Source: Gammaproteobacteria bacterium (lineage in GTDB: Bacteria; Pseudomonadota; Gammaproteobacteria; Francisellales; CACEW01). From it: 64,000 bases of DNA. The notes beneath the pieces are model-generated. The model saw only the letters and a list, made by a program, of their open reading frames with translations, was not told the DNA's origin and ran no database searches. The stretch is taken from positions 1 through 64,000 of the forward strand of contig JAUSAW010000007.1 of assembly GCA_030652335.1 (NCBI GenBank), read 5' to 3'. Of this stretch, positions 17,577 through 26,292 are shown one piece after another; position 1 is the first letter of the stretch; the number at the start of each line of letters is the position of its first letter. The position numbers were made by a program, and so were the translations under genes.

Positions 17577-18499
17577 TTATTTGTGAGTGAATATTTTGCT
17601 GCGTAGGCAAACATAGAGAAAAGCCACAAGCATAGCGCCTGCAATTAATATAAGTAAATTGCCAGCATTAGAAGTGTCGACCATTAGAGGTGACATGGCT
17701 AACAAGCATGCTCCAATTTGTTTAAAGCCCCCACCTGATCCCATCAATATCATGGAGTTAAAAGCACTGTTGCGGCCAATAATGCTAACTGGTGTATCTA
17801 ATAAAATCACCATAAAGCAATCCAGCCAATTGCGATAATTTTTTACTATTGCCAGGCACATATCTGTAAAGCTGCCAGGATACTCATGGCCTTCCTGTGA
17901 GTGAGGTACGGTATGAACTGGGCGAAGGTAAAGAAGGCTAAATATGGCAATAATTACGCCGCTCGCCGCCATAATCAGCATTGCGCCATGTACTCCTATA
18001 TGATTCACAGCAATCAGCAGAGGATATTGGCAAACTAGACCGCTAAGCATGCCTGCCGAGAGGAATAGCCCATAAATAATGAAAAACGATGAGGGAAGAT
18101 GTTGATGATTATTCTGATTCCACCGACAAAGGAGAAGGTGCCACCAAAAAAGCCACAAAAGAATCGAGCGATCCATTCGATATAAAAATTTTGAGTGCTA
18201 GCAAGTACAATCGCGCTAATGACTGAGCCTAATATGGCCCACAATAATATGTTTCGTAAAGGAAAACGGTCAAGCGCAAATCCCACGGGTAATAGGCCTA
18301 TAACATTCCCGTAGTAATAGGCTGCCGATAATCCAGCAATTTGATTGTGATGATAAATTCCTTGGCTTAAGAAATGGGGTGCCAACACATTAAAGTAGCT
18401 CATTTGAGCCGCTTCAAAGAAATAGAATAGAGTAATAGCTATAAAAGTGAGTAAAGCTGTAGTGTTTATTGTAGCGCTTGTATGAGATGAATTTGACAT
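17577..18499 (-). pseudogene. MFS transporter, frameshifted and internally deleted
   Basis: The 5' part (ATG 18499, AAGG upstream) encodes about five MFS helices, with LPVGFALDRFPLRNILLWAI as the loop 2-3 motif. After HRFSLFMG, at about 18065, the frame must move one base to continue as LFLSAGMLSGLVCQYPLL (one base missing in GGCTATTCC). The continuation has a central loop, NYRNWLDCF and DTPVSIIG, then jumps to FNSMILMGSGGGFKQIGA. Several of the helices expected in the second half of a 12-TM transporter are missing. Loss of both frame and helices means it is not functional. It may once have exported the product of the neighbouring genes. Confidence 0.8.
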
Positions 18500-18521
18500 C
18501 TGGTTGCCTTGTTAGTTGTAA

Positions 18522-19271
18522 TTAGGTCGATACATTTTTAACAACTATCGGTTCAAAATCATGTATTCTGGCTAAAAGCTCTAATAAAAATTCAGAAAGC
18601 CTTTCAGAGCATCTTTCTATGGCGTCAGTAGGTGTCCCAAGATCCTTTCCATCGATATCTAAAGAATTGCTGATGGCCCTAATGGTAATGACAGGAATAT
18701 CATAATGATTGGCTGCATTGAACACTCCAGAGCTTTCCATTTCAATACCAGCACAACCAAGTCGTTTTATTTGCTCAAAGGCTTCTTTTGGTGCAGGGAA
18801 AGTGTTGCTAGTAGCAATAATGCCTTTTGTAACATTGGGTAAGCTAGTGGCCGCACAGATCTCTAAAAATAAGGGGTGAGGAGAAAACTCTCGTTCAATT
18901 GGCTTATTGGTATGCGGATCCGTCAAACAAGGTTCATAGGGTGTTCCTGTCAAAAACTCACGTAAACTAAATAAATCAATATCGATAACACTGTTGCTAA
19001 TAATCAAATCACCGGTCTTTTGGCCTGGAATTAATCCTCCGGCTGAACCACACATCAGTATACAATCTGGATGGATGGTTTCACACAAAGCAGTAGTAGT
19101 ATTGCCTGCGCTCGTTGTACCGATGCCTGAAAATGCCACATAAACATCATGCCCGTTAATCTTTGTATGAAGACATTTACGTTTAGCATGTACATTTTCT
19201 TCAATAGCGGGAAGGGTGCTAATAAAACTTTTCAGTTCGGCTTCAAAGGCGCATTGAATTAATATTCTCAT
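18522..19271 (-). CDS. MTA/SAH nucleosidase-like phosphorylase-family protein
   Basis: About 249 aa using the start at 19271 (MRILIQCAFEAELKSF), which matches the start of MtnN-type enzymes; an in-frame ATG nine codons upstream is possible. FSGIGTTSAGNTTTAL and LMCGSAGGLIPGQKTGDL are the purine/ribose-binding loops, and GCAGIEMESSGVFNAAN holds the ME-x-E motif that contacts the ribose. ITIRAISNSLD supplies the base-specific Asp region. These enzymes hydrolyse 5'-methylthioadenosine or S-adenosylhomocysteine. Since SAH is the product of methyltransferases, its presence near two of them is consistent. It could also be a futalosine or nucleoside phosphorylase relative. Confidence 0.8.
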   Translation of the reverse strand: MRILIQCAFEAELKSFISTLPAIEENVHAKRKCLHTKINGHDVYVAFSGIGTTSAGNTTTALCETIHPDCILMCGSAGGLIPGQKTGDLIISNSVIDIDLFSLREFLTGTPYEPCLTDPHTNKPIEREFSPHPLFLEICAATSLPNVTKGIIATSNTFPAPKEAFEQIKRLGCAGIEMESSGVFNAANHYDIPVITIRAISNSLDIDGKDLGTPTDAIERCSERLSEFLLELLARIHDFEPIVVKNVST

Positions 19272-19562
19272 TAAGTAGCCCGTAATAGTAAATTTCATTA
19301 TTGGATTATTTTATATACAATGGCTTGGTTGTTCAATATATAATAAAGTAAATCAAAAAATAAGATGTATATAGGAATTGTAACTTAAGCCGCAAGACGT
19401 GATAGCTCCGGTGCTCATCCAGAGTTTACAACACGTGCTTTTCCTTTCGGTTTTGCTTTAGGGGGCTGTTCAGCGATTAAGGCACAATAAATAGGCTGTA
19501 TATATTTAACAATTAAGAAGAGCTATTCTTTATTAACTGAAATAAGCGTGCTTAAAATAAAT

Positions 19563-20330
19563 ATGAAATATTGTCTTTATCTATTTTTGTTCATTCAATC
19601 CATTTTGATTCCCTCGGCGTATGCCCTGCCAAGCGACGCATGTCATGCTGGTAAGTTCATTCAACTAAATGGCTATAAAATTTATTACCAGATTCATGGA
19701 CATGGAGTGCCAATTGTTTTTGATTCAGGATTAGGCGATGACTTAACCGTTTGGAATAAAATTATTCCGGTAGTTGATAAGTTTGCTAAAACAATTACAT
19801 ATGATCGTATTGGAATAGGGTGTAGCCAAAAAACAAATAGCAATATCGTTATAACCTCACAAGACAGCGTAAATATACTCCATACAGTGTTAGTAAAAGA
19901 GCAAGTGGCGCCGCCTTATATTTTGGTCGGCCAGTCTCTTGGTGGGCTAAATATGCAATTATTTGCAGCAGAATACCCGGCAGAGGTCAAAGGAGTTGTT
20001 CTAATTGAGTCAATGAGTAGGGATCAAACGATTTATGATGCCCCGCCCAATAAGAGTGCAAGCTATTATCCTGAAGCAATGGGGATAAAAGCAAGCATAC
20101 TGGAAGTTAACAAAGCTAAGCCATTCCCAGCGGTGTCACTTATCGTAATTACCGCGACAGTTCACCCTGGTCTTGAAAAGTTTGAACCTCTATGGCAGAA
20201 ATGGCAAAAACAAATAGTCTTGTTGTCTCCGCTTGGCGTGCAAGTTATAGCAAAAGGCAGTGGTCATGATGTTCAAGAAGATCAGCCAAGTGTTGTCATC
20301 GAAAGTATTAAGAAACTAATTACCTATTAA
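19563..20330 (+). CDS. Exported alpha/beta hydrolase
   Basis: About 255 aa. The start is set at ATG 19563, which begins a good signal peptide (MKYCLYLFLFIQ, cleavage near AYA-LP); GTG 19548 is the in-frame alternative and neither has a strong ribosome site. The fold is clear from IVFDSGLGDDLTVWNKI (oxyanion region), ITYDRIGIGCSQ, the nucleophile elbow VGQSLGGLNMQLFA and a late SGHDVQEDQP His. It should act in the periplasm or outside the cell as an esterase-type hydrolase. Its 3' end overlaps the convergent AKR-like gene by 11 bp. Substrate unknown. Confidence 0.85.
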   Translation: MKYCLYLFLFIQSILIPSAYALPSDACHAGKFIQLNGYKIYYQIHGHGVPIVFDSGLGDDLTVWNKIIPVVDKFAKTITYDRIGIGCSQKTNSNIVITSQDSVNILHTVLVKEQVAPPYILVGQSLGGLNMQLFAAEYPAEVKGVVLIESMSRDQTIYDAPPNKSASYYPEAMGIKASILEVNKAKPFPAVSLIVITATVHPGLEKFEPLWQKWQKQIVLLSPLGVQVIAKGSGHDVQEDQPSVVIESIKKLITY

Positions 20331-21156
20331 GAGACATAGCATTTAATACAGCAAGATCCTTAGTGCTTAATACGATGTCATCCGCTTTACAGTTTTCAAT
20401 AAGTTGCTCAACATTTATTGCGCCTGGCAGAGGGGTGCAGTTTTGGGATATAAGCCAAGCAAGAGCCAATTGATTCGGGCTAACTCCTTTCGAGCTTGCA
20501 AGCGTTTGTAGTTCTTTAAATAGACTATGCTGTAGAGGAGAAATAGTTTCTTTTGATAAGGTAATTCTATCTTTTCCTAGTGGAGCGGTGGAAAAGCAAG
20601 CAATTCCCAGGCGTTTACATGTCGCCAAGACATCATCATTTTCAGTGCTTCTATCCCATAATGAATATTCAATCTGTACGGCAGTGATAGGGCAGATAGC
20701 ATAGGCTTTCTCGATTAAAGCTGCGCTGACATTCGATAAGCCAATGCCTTGAATTTTACCCGCGGTTAATAGATTGCGCATAACAGTCATGCTGGCTTTA
20801 AGAGAGCCCTCATCTATTTCGCTAAGGTAATAAATATCGAGAGTTTCCGTTTTTAAGCGAGCACAGCTATTATGAAAGGATGCTTCAATTAGCTGAGGTG
20901 AGCCATGAACTTTATGGCTTGTAGCAAGGAGAATATTTTCTCGAAAGCTAGAAACAGCCTGTCCCAGTAATATTTCTTCTTTGCCCTCACTTGACCAATC
21001 ATTGGTATGGTAAATATTAATATTTCTCTCAAAAGCAGATTTCACCACCCGCATCGATTCATCTGGTAAAATAGCAGTAGCACCTAGCAAGCTTAAGTCG
21101 CCTAATCCTATTGCAGAGATAGTGAAAGTGGTAGGGCCTATTAATTTAAATCGCAT
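20320..21156 (-). CDS. Aldo-keto reductase homologue with the catalytic tetrad replaced
   Basis: 278 aa, recognisable as AKR by FTISAIGLGDLSLLG, the ETLDIYYLSEID strand, KIQGIGLSNVSAALIEKA, QIEYSLWDRS and NQLALAWLISQ. The four catalytic residues differ. Where the family has D-T-A-x-x-Y-G, this reads H50-T-N-D-W-S55-S; the usual ATK is A-T-S80; the usual YYLH is YYLS112. Thus D, Y, K and H are H, S, S and S. The protein is full length, so it was not simply broken. It may be a non-redox or binding protein. It starts in a TAATG overlap with the GNAT gene, so translation is coupled. Confidence 0.85.
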   Translation of the reverse strand: MRFKLIGPTTFTISAIGLGDLSLLGATAILPDESMRVVKSAFERNINIYHTNDWSSEGKEEILLGQAVSSFRENILLATSHKVHGSPQLIEASFHNSCARLKTETLDIYYLSEIDEGSLKASMTVMRNLLTAGKIQGIGLSNVSAALIEKAYAICPITAVQIEYSLWDRSTENDDVLATCKRLGIACFSTAPLGKDRITLSKETISPLQHSLFKELQTLASSKGVSPNQLALAWLISQNCTPLPGAINVEQLIENCKADDIVLSTKDLAVLNAMSLNR

Positions 21157-21707
21157 TATTTGTCCCCCACTTTGGGTTCAGACCAATCTGGATAAGCCAC
21201 ATAATAAAGCAAAGGCTTGTCTTCTAAAGTACCATACTCTCGCTCACCTTCGAGCTTCATGCCTAGCTTTTCTGATACCCGACATGAGGCGACATTGGCT
21301 CTATCGATAGTGGCATAAACACGTGGTGCTCCCAATTCAAAGGCAAGCGGGATCAATGCCCTGGCTAATTCAGAGGCGTATTTTCTACCCCAAAACTGAG
21401 GTAGTAGAAAATAGCCTAATTCTAAATCAGGATTGCTTCGATCAAAATCTAAATGGACTAAGCCTGCTTTCCCGATGAATTCACCGGTGGATTTTAAAAA
21501 TACCGGGCTAATCGAAAAGCCACAATGATTGAAATGATCCATTAAAAGGTCGTTGAAGTTAGAGGCAATTTTCTCATCACTTAAAGGCGCCCCGAAATAT
21601 TTTAAGCTGAGATCATTTCTTTGCAGCTCTCTAATAGCGCAAAAATCTTGGGAGCTAATGTGCTTAATAATTAAATTAGGCGTCTCAGTGAAGATGCTTC
21701 CACCCAT
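21156..21707 (-). CDS. GNAT-family N-acetyltransferase (RimJ/RimL type)
   Basis: 183 aa. It opens TETPNLIIKHISSQDFCAIR, the RimJ/RimL-type N-terminus. LELGYFLLPQFWGRKYASEL is the acetyl-CoA binding motif A region (Q-x-x-G-R/K-x), followed by ATIDRANVASCRVSEKLGMK, the typical motif B (N-x-x-S-x-x-x-x-E-K-x-G). It transfers an acetyl group from acetyl-CoA to a protein N-terminus or small amine. It forms a two-gene operon with the AKR-like gene, sharing TAATG at the junction. The acceptor is unknown. Confidence 0.88.
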   Translation of the reverse strand: MGGSIFTETPNLIIKHISSQDFCAIRELQRNDLSLKYFGAPLSDEKIASNFNDLLMDHFNHCGFSISPVFLKSTGEFIGKAGLVHLDFDRSNPDLELGYFLLPQFWGRKYASELARALIPLAFELGAPRVYATIDRANVASCRVSEKLGMKLEGEREYGTLEDKPLLYYVAYPDWSEPKVGDK

Positions 21708-21815
21708 ATTTTTCTGCCTTAATCGTATTTGTTGAGATATTATACAGTTTGCTTCTATTTAGATACAATAGTTCAAAGTCCTGGGCTATGAAACCAGATT
21801 CCTGAGGGAAACAAA

Positions 21816-22388
21816 ATGACAAAAACCTATTTGTGGGAAAAGCCTGGTAATTACCCGCCTGAACTACTTGGTTTATACGATGAAGAGCATTCACCCGATC
21901 GTTTTTTGTTTAGAAAGGGGATTCGCTTGTCAGATAATGACCTGATTCCCATACCACTTATTAAATTTAAAATCACAAAGCAACAATTAAGGCAATACGA
22001 GTGCTTAGTGAATAGCTCAGAAGTACCTGTAATAAGCAATCGTTTGGCTGATTTATTAATTGAATTTGCGGGTAATGACATACAACTATGTGATGTCAAA
22101 ATCGAATGCATCAATGGTGAATTAGAAGGGTATAAGATTCTAAATATCCCCCAGACCATAAAAGGCATCGATCATGCACGGTCATCATGCACAAAAATGA
22201 AGTTGGTCGATCGCATCCTACAAATAAATCGCTTATTTTATCTGCCGGGCTGTATGGGTGAGCATAATCTGGCTCGCGAGGCAGAATATATGGGTCTATT
22301 GCTGGTAAGCCAAACCTTATACGATGCCTTTCAAAATAAAAAGATGACTGGGGTAAGGCTTGTCGAGCCAGATAAGTATTACGGTTAA
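21816..22388 (+). CDS. Imm11/DUF1629-family immunity-like protein
   Basis: 190 aa, with GAGGGAA before ATG 21816. The pattern VPVISNRLADLLIEFAGNDI, then IKGIDHARS, LFYLPGC and ETLYDAF-like LLVSQTLYDAFQNKKMTGVR matches DUF1629 (Imm11) proteins, which are often found as immunity proteins beside polymorphic toxins. No cognate toxin is adjacent. It is first in a run of five close, co-oriented genes (gaps of about 20 bp) extending to the signal peptidase. It may be an orphan immunity gene protecting against toxins of neighbours, or have another role. Confidence 0.65.
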   Translation: MTKTYLWEKPGNYPPELLGLYDEEHSPDRFLFRKGIRLSDNDLIPIPLIKFKITKQQLRQYECLVNSSEVPVISNRLADLLIEFAGNDIQLCDVKIECINGELEGYKILNIPQTIKGIDHARSSCTKMKLVDRILQINRLFYLPGCMGEHNLAREAEYMGLLLVSQTLYDAFQNKKMTGVRLVEPDKYYG

Positions 22389-22410
22389 TGTTAACCATAA
22401 AGGATAAAAA

Positions 22411-22842
22411 ATGACTCAAATAGAAACAGAAATTATCATTAAGGCCAATGCTAAAGAGATTTGGAGCAAATTAACGGAGTTCAACCAGTATCCTAATTGG
22501 AATCCATTTATTCAGTCTATAACAGGCAAGCAAGTCATTGGCGAGGTTTTAACCGTTAAGATTGTACCACCTAATAATAAGCCTGCCATATTTAAGCCTG
22601 TGCTCGTTAAACTTGATGATGCTAAAGAGTTGCGCTGGGTTGGAAAATTACTAGCAGGATGGTTATTTCGCGGTGAGCACTATTTTAAATTAGTAGCGAT
22701 AAATGATCAGACTACAAAGCTAATTCACGGTGAGATTTTTACTGGCATCCTTTCTGAGCCATTACTTGCACTAATTGGCAAAAATACTAAGGCTGGATTT
22801 GAATTGATGAATAATGCTTTGAACAAGCAGTTTAGTAAGTAG
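22411..22842 (+). CDS. SRPBCC (START-like) domain protein
   Basis: 143 aa, with AAAGGA before ATG 22411. TEIIIKANAKEIWSKLTEFN, then QYPNWNPFIQSI and GELLxV-like GEVLTVKIVPP are typical of the SRPBCC superfamily, a helix-grip fold with a deep hydrophobic pocket (polyketide cyclase/CoxG-type members). It lacks any signal peptide. It could bind or modify a hydrophobic small molecule. It sits 22 bp after the Imm11-like gene and 19 bp before the FAH-family gene, so it is likely cotranscribed. Confidence 0.85.
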   Translation: MTQIETEIIIKANAKEIWSKLTEFNQYPNWNPFIQSITGKQVIGEVLTVKIVPPNNKPAIFKPVLVKLDDAKELRWVGKLLAGWLFRGEHYFKLVAINDQTTKLIHGEIFTGILSEPLLALIGKNTKAGFELMNNALNKQFSK

Positions 22843-22861
22843 ATATGGTAAGGAAAGATAA

Positions 22862-23842
22862 ATGAAATTAGCCACCATAAAAGCTAGCAGCAAAGACGGT
22901 AATTTGGCTGTAGTAAGCAAGGATTTAAAACGGGCTATATTAGTGCCAAGTATTGCCTCAACTATGCAATATGCCTTAGATAATTGGCAAAAATTAGAGC
23001 CAAAGTTGCAGGAAGCTTATGCTCAATTAAATCTGGGTAAGGTTGAGGGGCAATTTGAGTTTAATGAGAAAGCAGCGCTGTCTCCTTTGCCAAGAGCCTA
23101 TCAATTTGCTGATGCCAGTGCTTACGTAAATCACGTTGAACTAGTCCGTAAGGCTCGGGGTGTTATTATGCCGGAAAGCTTTTGGCATGAACCTCTTTTT
23201 TACCAGGCAAGCTCTGATAAATTTTTGGCGCCCCATGAAAATATACCCGTAAAAGAGTTGAGCTGGGGGGCGGATTTTGAAGCTGAAATAGCGGTAATAA
23301 CAGATGAAGTGCCTCTTGGCGCCACTAAGGCTGAAGCCATTCCGCATATTAAGTTACTGATGTTGGTAAATGATGTTTCTCTACGTAATCTGATACCAGA
23401 TGAGCTAGCCAAAGGCTTTGGTTTTTTCCAGAGTAAACCTGCTAGTGCTTTTTCTCCCGTTGCCGTAACGCCAGATGAGCTTGGTTTGGCCTGGGATGAT
23501 CAAAGAGTGCATTTACCTTTAATGGTTCACTTTAACACTAATTTATTTGGCCAACCTAATGCCGGTGTGGATATGGTATTTAATTTTGCGGAACTTATCG
23601 CGCATGTTGCTAAAACACGTTATTTAGGCGCAGGATCTATTATAGGTTCGGGCACGGTTTCAAACTACGATAAAAGTTTAGGTTCATGCTGCATTGTTGA
23701 AAAAAGAATGCTTGAAATTATTAAGGATGGGGCGGCTATAACTCCTTATATGCAATATGGGGATAACGTCCGAATTGAAATGTTTGATCAGTCTGGTCAA
23801 AGTATATTTGGTGCTATCGATCAGAAAGTTGTGCCTTATTAA
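22862..23842 (+). CDS. Fumarylacetoacetate hydrolase-family protein
   Basis: 326 aa, with GGTAAGGA before ATG 22862. The N-terminal part (MKLATIKASSKDGNLAVVSK) is the domain seen in the FAH-like enzymes of tyrosine breakdown. LSWGADFEAEIAVITDEVPL holds the metal-binding acidic residues, followed by LMLVNDVSLRNLIP and GSGTVSNYDKS. Enzymes of this group cleave acylpyruvates or fumarylacetoacetate with a divalent metal, in the cytosol. No other tyrosine-catabolism gene is visible nearby, so the substrate is open. Confidence 0.88.
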   Translation: MKLATIKASSKDGNLAVVSKDLKRAILVPSIASTMQYALDNWQKLEPKLQEAYAQLNLGKVEGQFEFNEKAALSPLPRAYQFADASAYVNHVELVRKARGVIMPESFWHEPLFYQASSDKFLAPHENIPVKELSWGADFEAEIAVITDEVPLGATKAEAIPHIKLLMLVNDVSLRNLIPDELAKGFGFFQSKPASAFSPVAVTPDELGLAWDDQRVHLPLMVHFNTNLFGQPNAGVDMVFNFAELIAHVAKTRYLGAGSIIGSGTVSNYDKSLGSCCIVEKRMLEIIKDGAAITPYMQYGDNVRIEMFDQSGQSIFGAIDQKVVPY

Positions 23843-23859
23843 TTTTATTAGAGGGAATT

Positions 23860-25287
23860 ATGAATTCTTTAGCAAAAATGCTGTTTGTTATTCTCCTATC
23901 AGGCCTGGCCTATTACTTTTCTTCAGGTTTCGGGGCAATTGGGTGGTTAATGTGGCTGGCTCCAATTCCCATTTTGTATTATGCCTATAGTGAACGTTAC
24001 CTAAAAGTCGCCCTAGTAGCTTTTATAGTGGGCTTGGCCTCAGGGATTAATGGGATTATAGGTTATTGGCCAACTCACTTCCCTTTTTTGGTGCTTGCTA
24101 TAGGGGCTATTGAGCAAAGCCTTGAATGGACGGCTGTAATCCTCATTAGCAGTTATTTTGTTAAAAATTGTAAGCATCCGATTAGTTTGCTTAGCTATCC
24201 TGTTGCCTTAAGTTTGTTGGAGTGGCTAGAGTCATTGAGCTCACAAGGCACATTTAACACCATAGCTTATAGTCAGTTACATGCCTTGCCAGTGATGCAA
24301 ATTGCGGCAATTACCGGCTATTTCGGGGTGACATTTATTTTATCCTTATTTGGTTCAAGCCTAGCCTATGCTCTAGCTTTTTATAAGACGAGATCTCAAG
24401 CCTGGCTGGCGTTAAGCATAAGTCTTGCGATAATAATCGCTTCAATTAGCTTTGGAACGTATCGAATTCATCAATATAATGATTCTCCGTCTACTAAGGT
24501 TAGCATTGGCCTGGCCTCTATAAGTATAAGGCCTTCCAAATTATTAAATCCTCACTTAGCGCTGAGTTTGTTGAATGAGTATCAGTCATTGATTCAGCAG
24601 CTTAGTGCGCAGGATGCTAAGTTCGTGTTGCTTCCAGAGGATACTATTACTGTTAATTCAGATAATATCGGCCTTATCAAGAATCGATTATCTCACTTTG
24701 CTAATCAATATCATGTAAATTTGATTATTGGTGTGAATGAAATCAATGGCTCTCAGCGCTTTGGTACCGCCTGGCTGTTTAATTCTACAGGAGCGCTTGT
24801 AGGTACTTATCATAAAGAGCAGTTAGTTCCGGTCATTGAAAGTGATATGTCGCCAGGCACTCAATTACTACTGTTCAACATCGATAAAGCGCTGGCTGGG
24901 GTGGCCATTTGTCGAGATATGGATTTTAGTGATCCCGCATATCGTTATGGGCAGGCAGGCGCTAATATACTATTTGTACCAGCTTTTGACTTTATTGTTG
25001 ATGCAAAGATTCAGACCGCTGAACCTATTATGCGAGGCATAGAAAATGGTTACACCGTAGTACGCGCCGCGAAAGATGGTATGCTTAGCGTCACAACCCC
25101 TACGGGTGAGGTAATTGCAGAAAAATTAGCAACGAGTCATGAAGGCGTTATTTTACTTGCTAACGCTCCCATCTGGCAGAATTCCAGCTTTTATGCGCAG
25201 TATGGTAACTGGTTTGCATGGGTATTAATGGTAATGATGCTGATATTAATTGGCATGCTAATCAGATCAGTATTTATGAGAGAATAG
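23860..25287 (+). CDS. Apolipoprotein N-acyltransferase-like membrane protein (second-type Lnt)
   Basis: 475 aa, with GAGGGAA before ATG 23860. Hydrophobic segments fill the first 210 residues (about seven helices), followed by a nitrilase-type domain and one C-terminal helix, the layout of Lnt. The catalytic triad is present: Glu260 in LLPEDTI, Lys319 in GTYHKEQLVP, and Cys351 in VAICRDMDF. Lnt N-acylates the Cys of lipoproteins in the inner membrane. The sequence is divergent from standard Lnt (no PFGE; a short N-domain), so it may be a paralogue with a special substrate, or another carbon-nitrogen hydrolase. It precedes the signal peptidase gene. Confidence 0.78.
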   Translation: MNSLAKMLFVILLSGLAYYFSSGFGAIGWLMWLAPIPILYYAYSERYLKVALVAFIVGLASGINGIIGYWPTHFPFLVLAIGAIEQSLEWTAVILISSYFVKNCKHPISLLSYPVALSLLEWLESLSSQGTFNTIAYSQLHALPVMQIAAITGYFGVTFILSLFGSSLAYALAFYKTRSQAWLALSISLAIIIASISFGTYRIHQYNDSPSTKVSIGLASISIRPSKLLNPHLALSLLNEYQSLIQQLSAQDAKFVLLPEDTITVNSDNIGLIKNRLSHFANQYHVNLIIGVNEINGSQRFGTAWLFNSTGALVGTYHKEQLVPVIESDMSPGTQLLLFNIDKALAGVAICRDMDFSDPAYRYGQAGANILFVPAFDFIVDAKIQTAEPIMRGIENGYTVVRAAKDGMLSVTTPTGEVIAEKLATSHEGVILLANAPIWQNSSFYAQYGNWFAWVLMVMMLILIGMLIRSVFMRE

Positions 25288-25334
25288 CCGTGCGCTAAAT
25301 GTGGCATAGCATAATTTTTAGGACGGGGAATAGT

Positions 25335-26165
25335 ATGGGGTTGTATTTGGAATTATTATTGTATGTGGCTGTAATATCTTTTGGGTTTATATCGTTAATC
25401 GACATTATCTTTTTTGCAAAGCAGCGATATAAATTAGCCTCTGAAATTCCAGGTTTTGAAACATTGTCCAAGCAGGATAAGCAAGGTTTAACTAAAGCAC
25501 CCTTGCTCGCTGATTATGCGCGTTCATTATTCCCTGTTTTGCTGTTGGTGTTTTGTTTGCGCAGCTTTGTGGGTGAATTATTTGAAGTTCCCACAGGCTC
25601 ATTATTGCCTACGGTACAATTGGGTGATTATCTTTTAGTAAATAAGTTTATTTACGGAGTCCGCTTGCCCATATTCAATACTGAATTATTCAGGGTAGGC
25701 GTTCCGAAGCGTGGCGATATTATGCTATTTAATTATCCAGTCGATCCCAATGTAGTTTTTATCAAAACTGTGATTGGTATTCCGGGTGATAAAATCAGTT
25801 ATATCAATAAGCAGTTATTTATAAATGGCCAGACAATACCGAATAAGTTTTTGAGCAAAGGCATAGAGCCTGCAAATGCGAGCTTAGGCAACGCCGCTGT
25901 AGAATTATATCAAGAGAATATCGGCGGGCATGTACATACCATATATAACACGCCTGGTATGCCTCCGATAGATTTTACTAATTTAATAGTGCCTCCCGGT
26001 GAGTACTTTATGATGGGTGATAATCGTGATTATAGTGAGGATAGCCGTTATTGGGGCTTTGTTCCTTATACCGATATTGTAGGTAAAGCTTATCGCATTG
26101 TTTTTAGCTGGAATAGTGACACCCATAGAGTACGTTGGAATAGGATTGGTAAAAAATTACCTTAG
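25335..26165 (+). CDS. lepB: Signal peptidase I
   Basis: 276 aa from ATG 25335, which follows GGACGGGGA and begins a membrane helix; the in-frame ATG at 25299 lacks a ribosome site. There are two N-terminal helices. Box B holds the nucleophile Ser89 in EVPTGSLLPTVQLGDYLLV (usually PSGSM), box D has GDIMLFNYP and the general base Lys144 in FIKTVIGIPGD, and box E is GDNRDYSEDSRYWGFV. It cleaves signal peptides from exported proteins at the periplasmic face. It lies in an operon with an Lnt-like gene rather than with lepA, rnc and era, so it may be either the only copy, moved, or a second one. Confidence 0.9.
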   Translation: MGLYLELLLYVAVISFGFISLIDIIFFAKQRYKLASEIPGFETLSKQDKQGLTKAPLLADYARSLFPVLLLVFCLRSFVGELFEVPTGSLLPTVQLGDYLLVNKFIYGVRLPIFNTELFRVGVPKRGDIMLFNYPVDPNVVFIKTVIGIPGDKISYINKQLFINGQTIPNKFLSKGIEPANASLGNAAVELYQENIGGHVHTIYNTPGMPPIDFTNLIVPPGEYFMMGDNRDYSEDSRYWGFVPYTDIVGKAYRIVFSWNSDTHRVRWNRIGKKLP

Positions 26166-26292
26166 CTCTAAAGCAAAGCTTATGCGGGTTATACAATAGG
26201 CATCTATGTGCTATATCCTAGCCGTGACCAAAAGAGCAGCTAACTCGAGCTATTGACCAAATAGCTTGAAAAGATACTCTTCAGAGGCAGCG

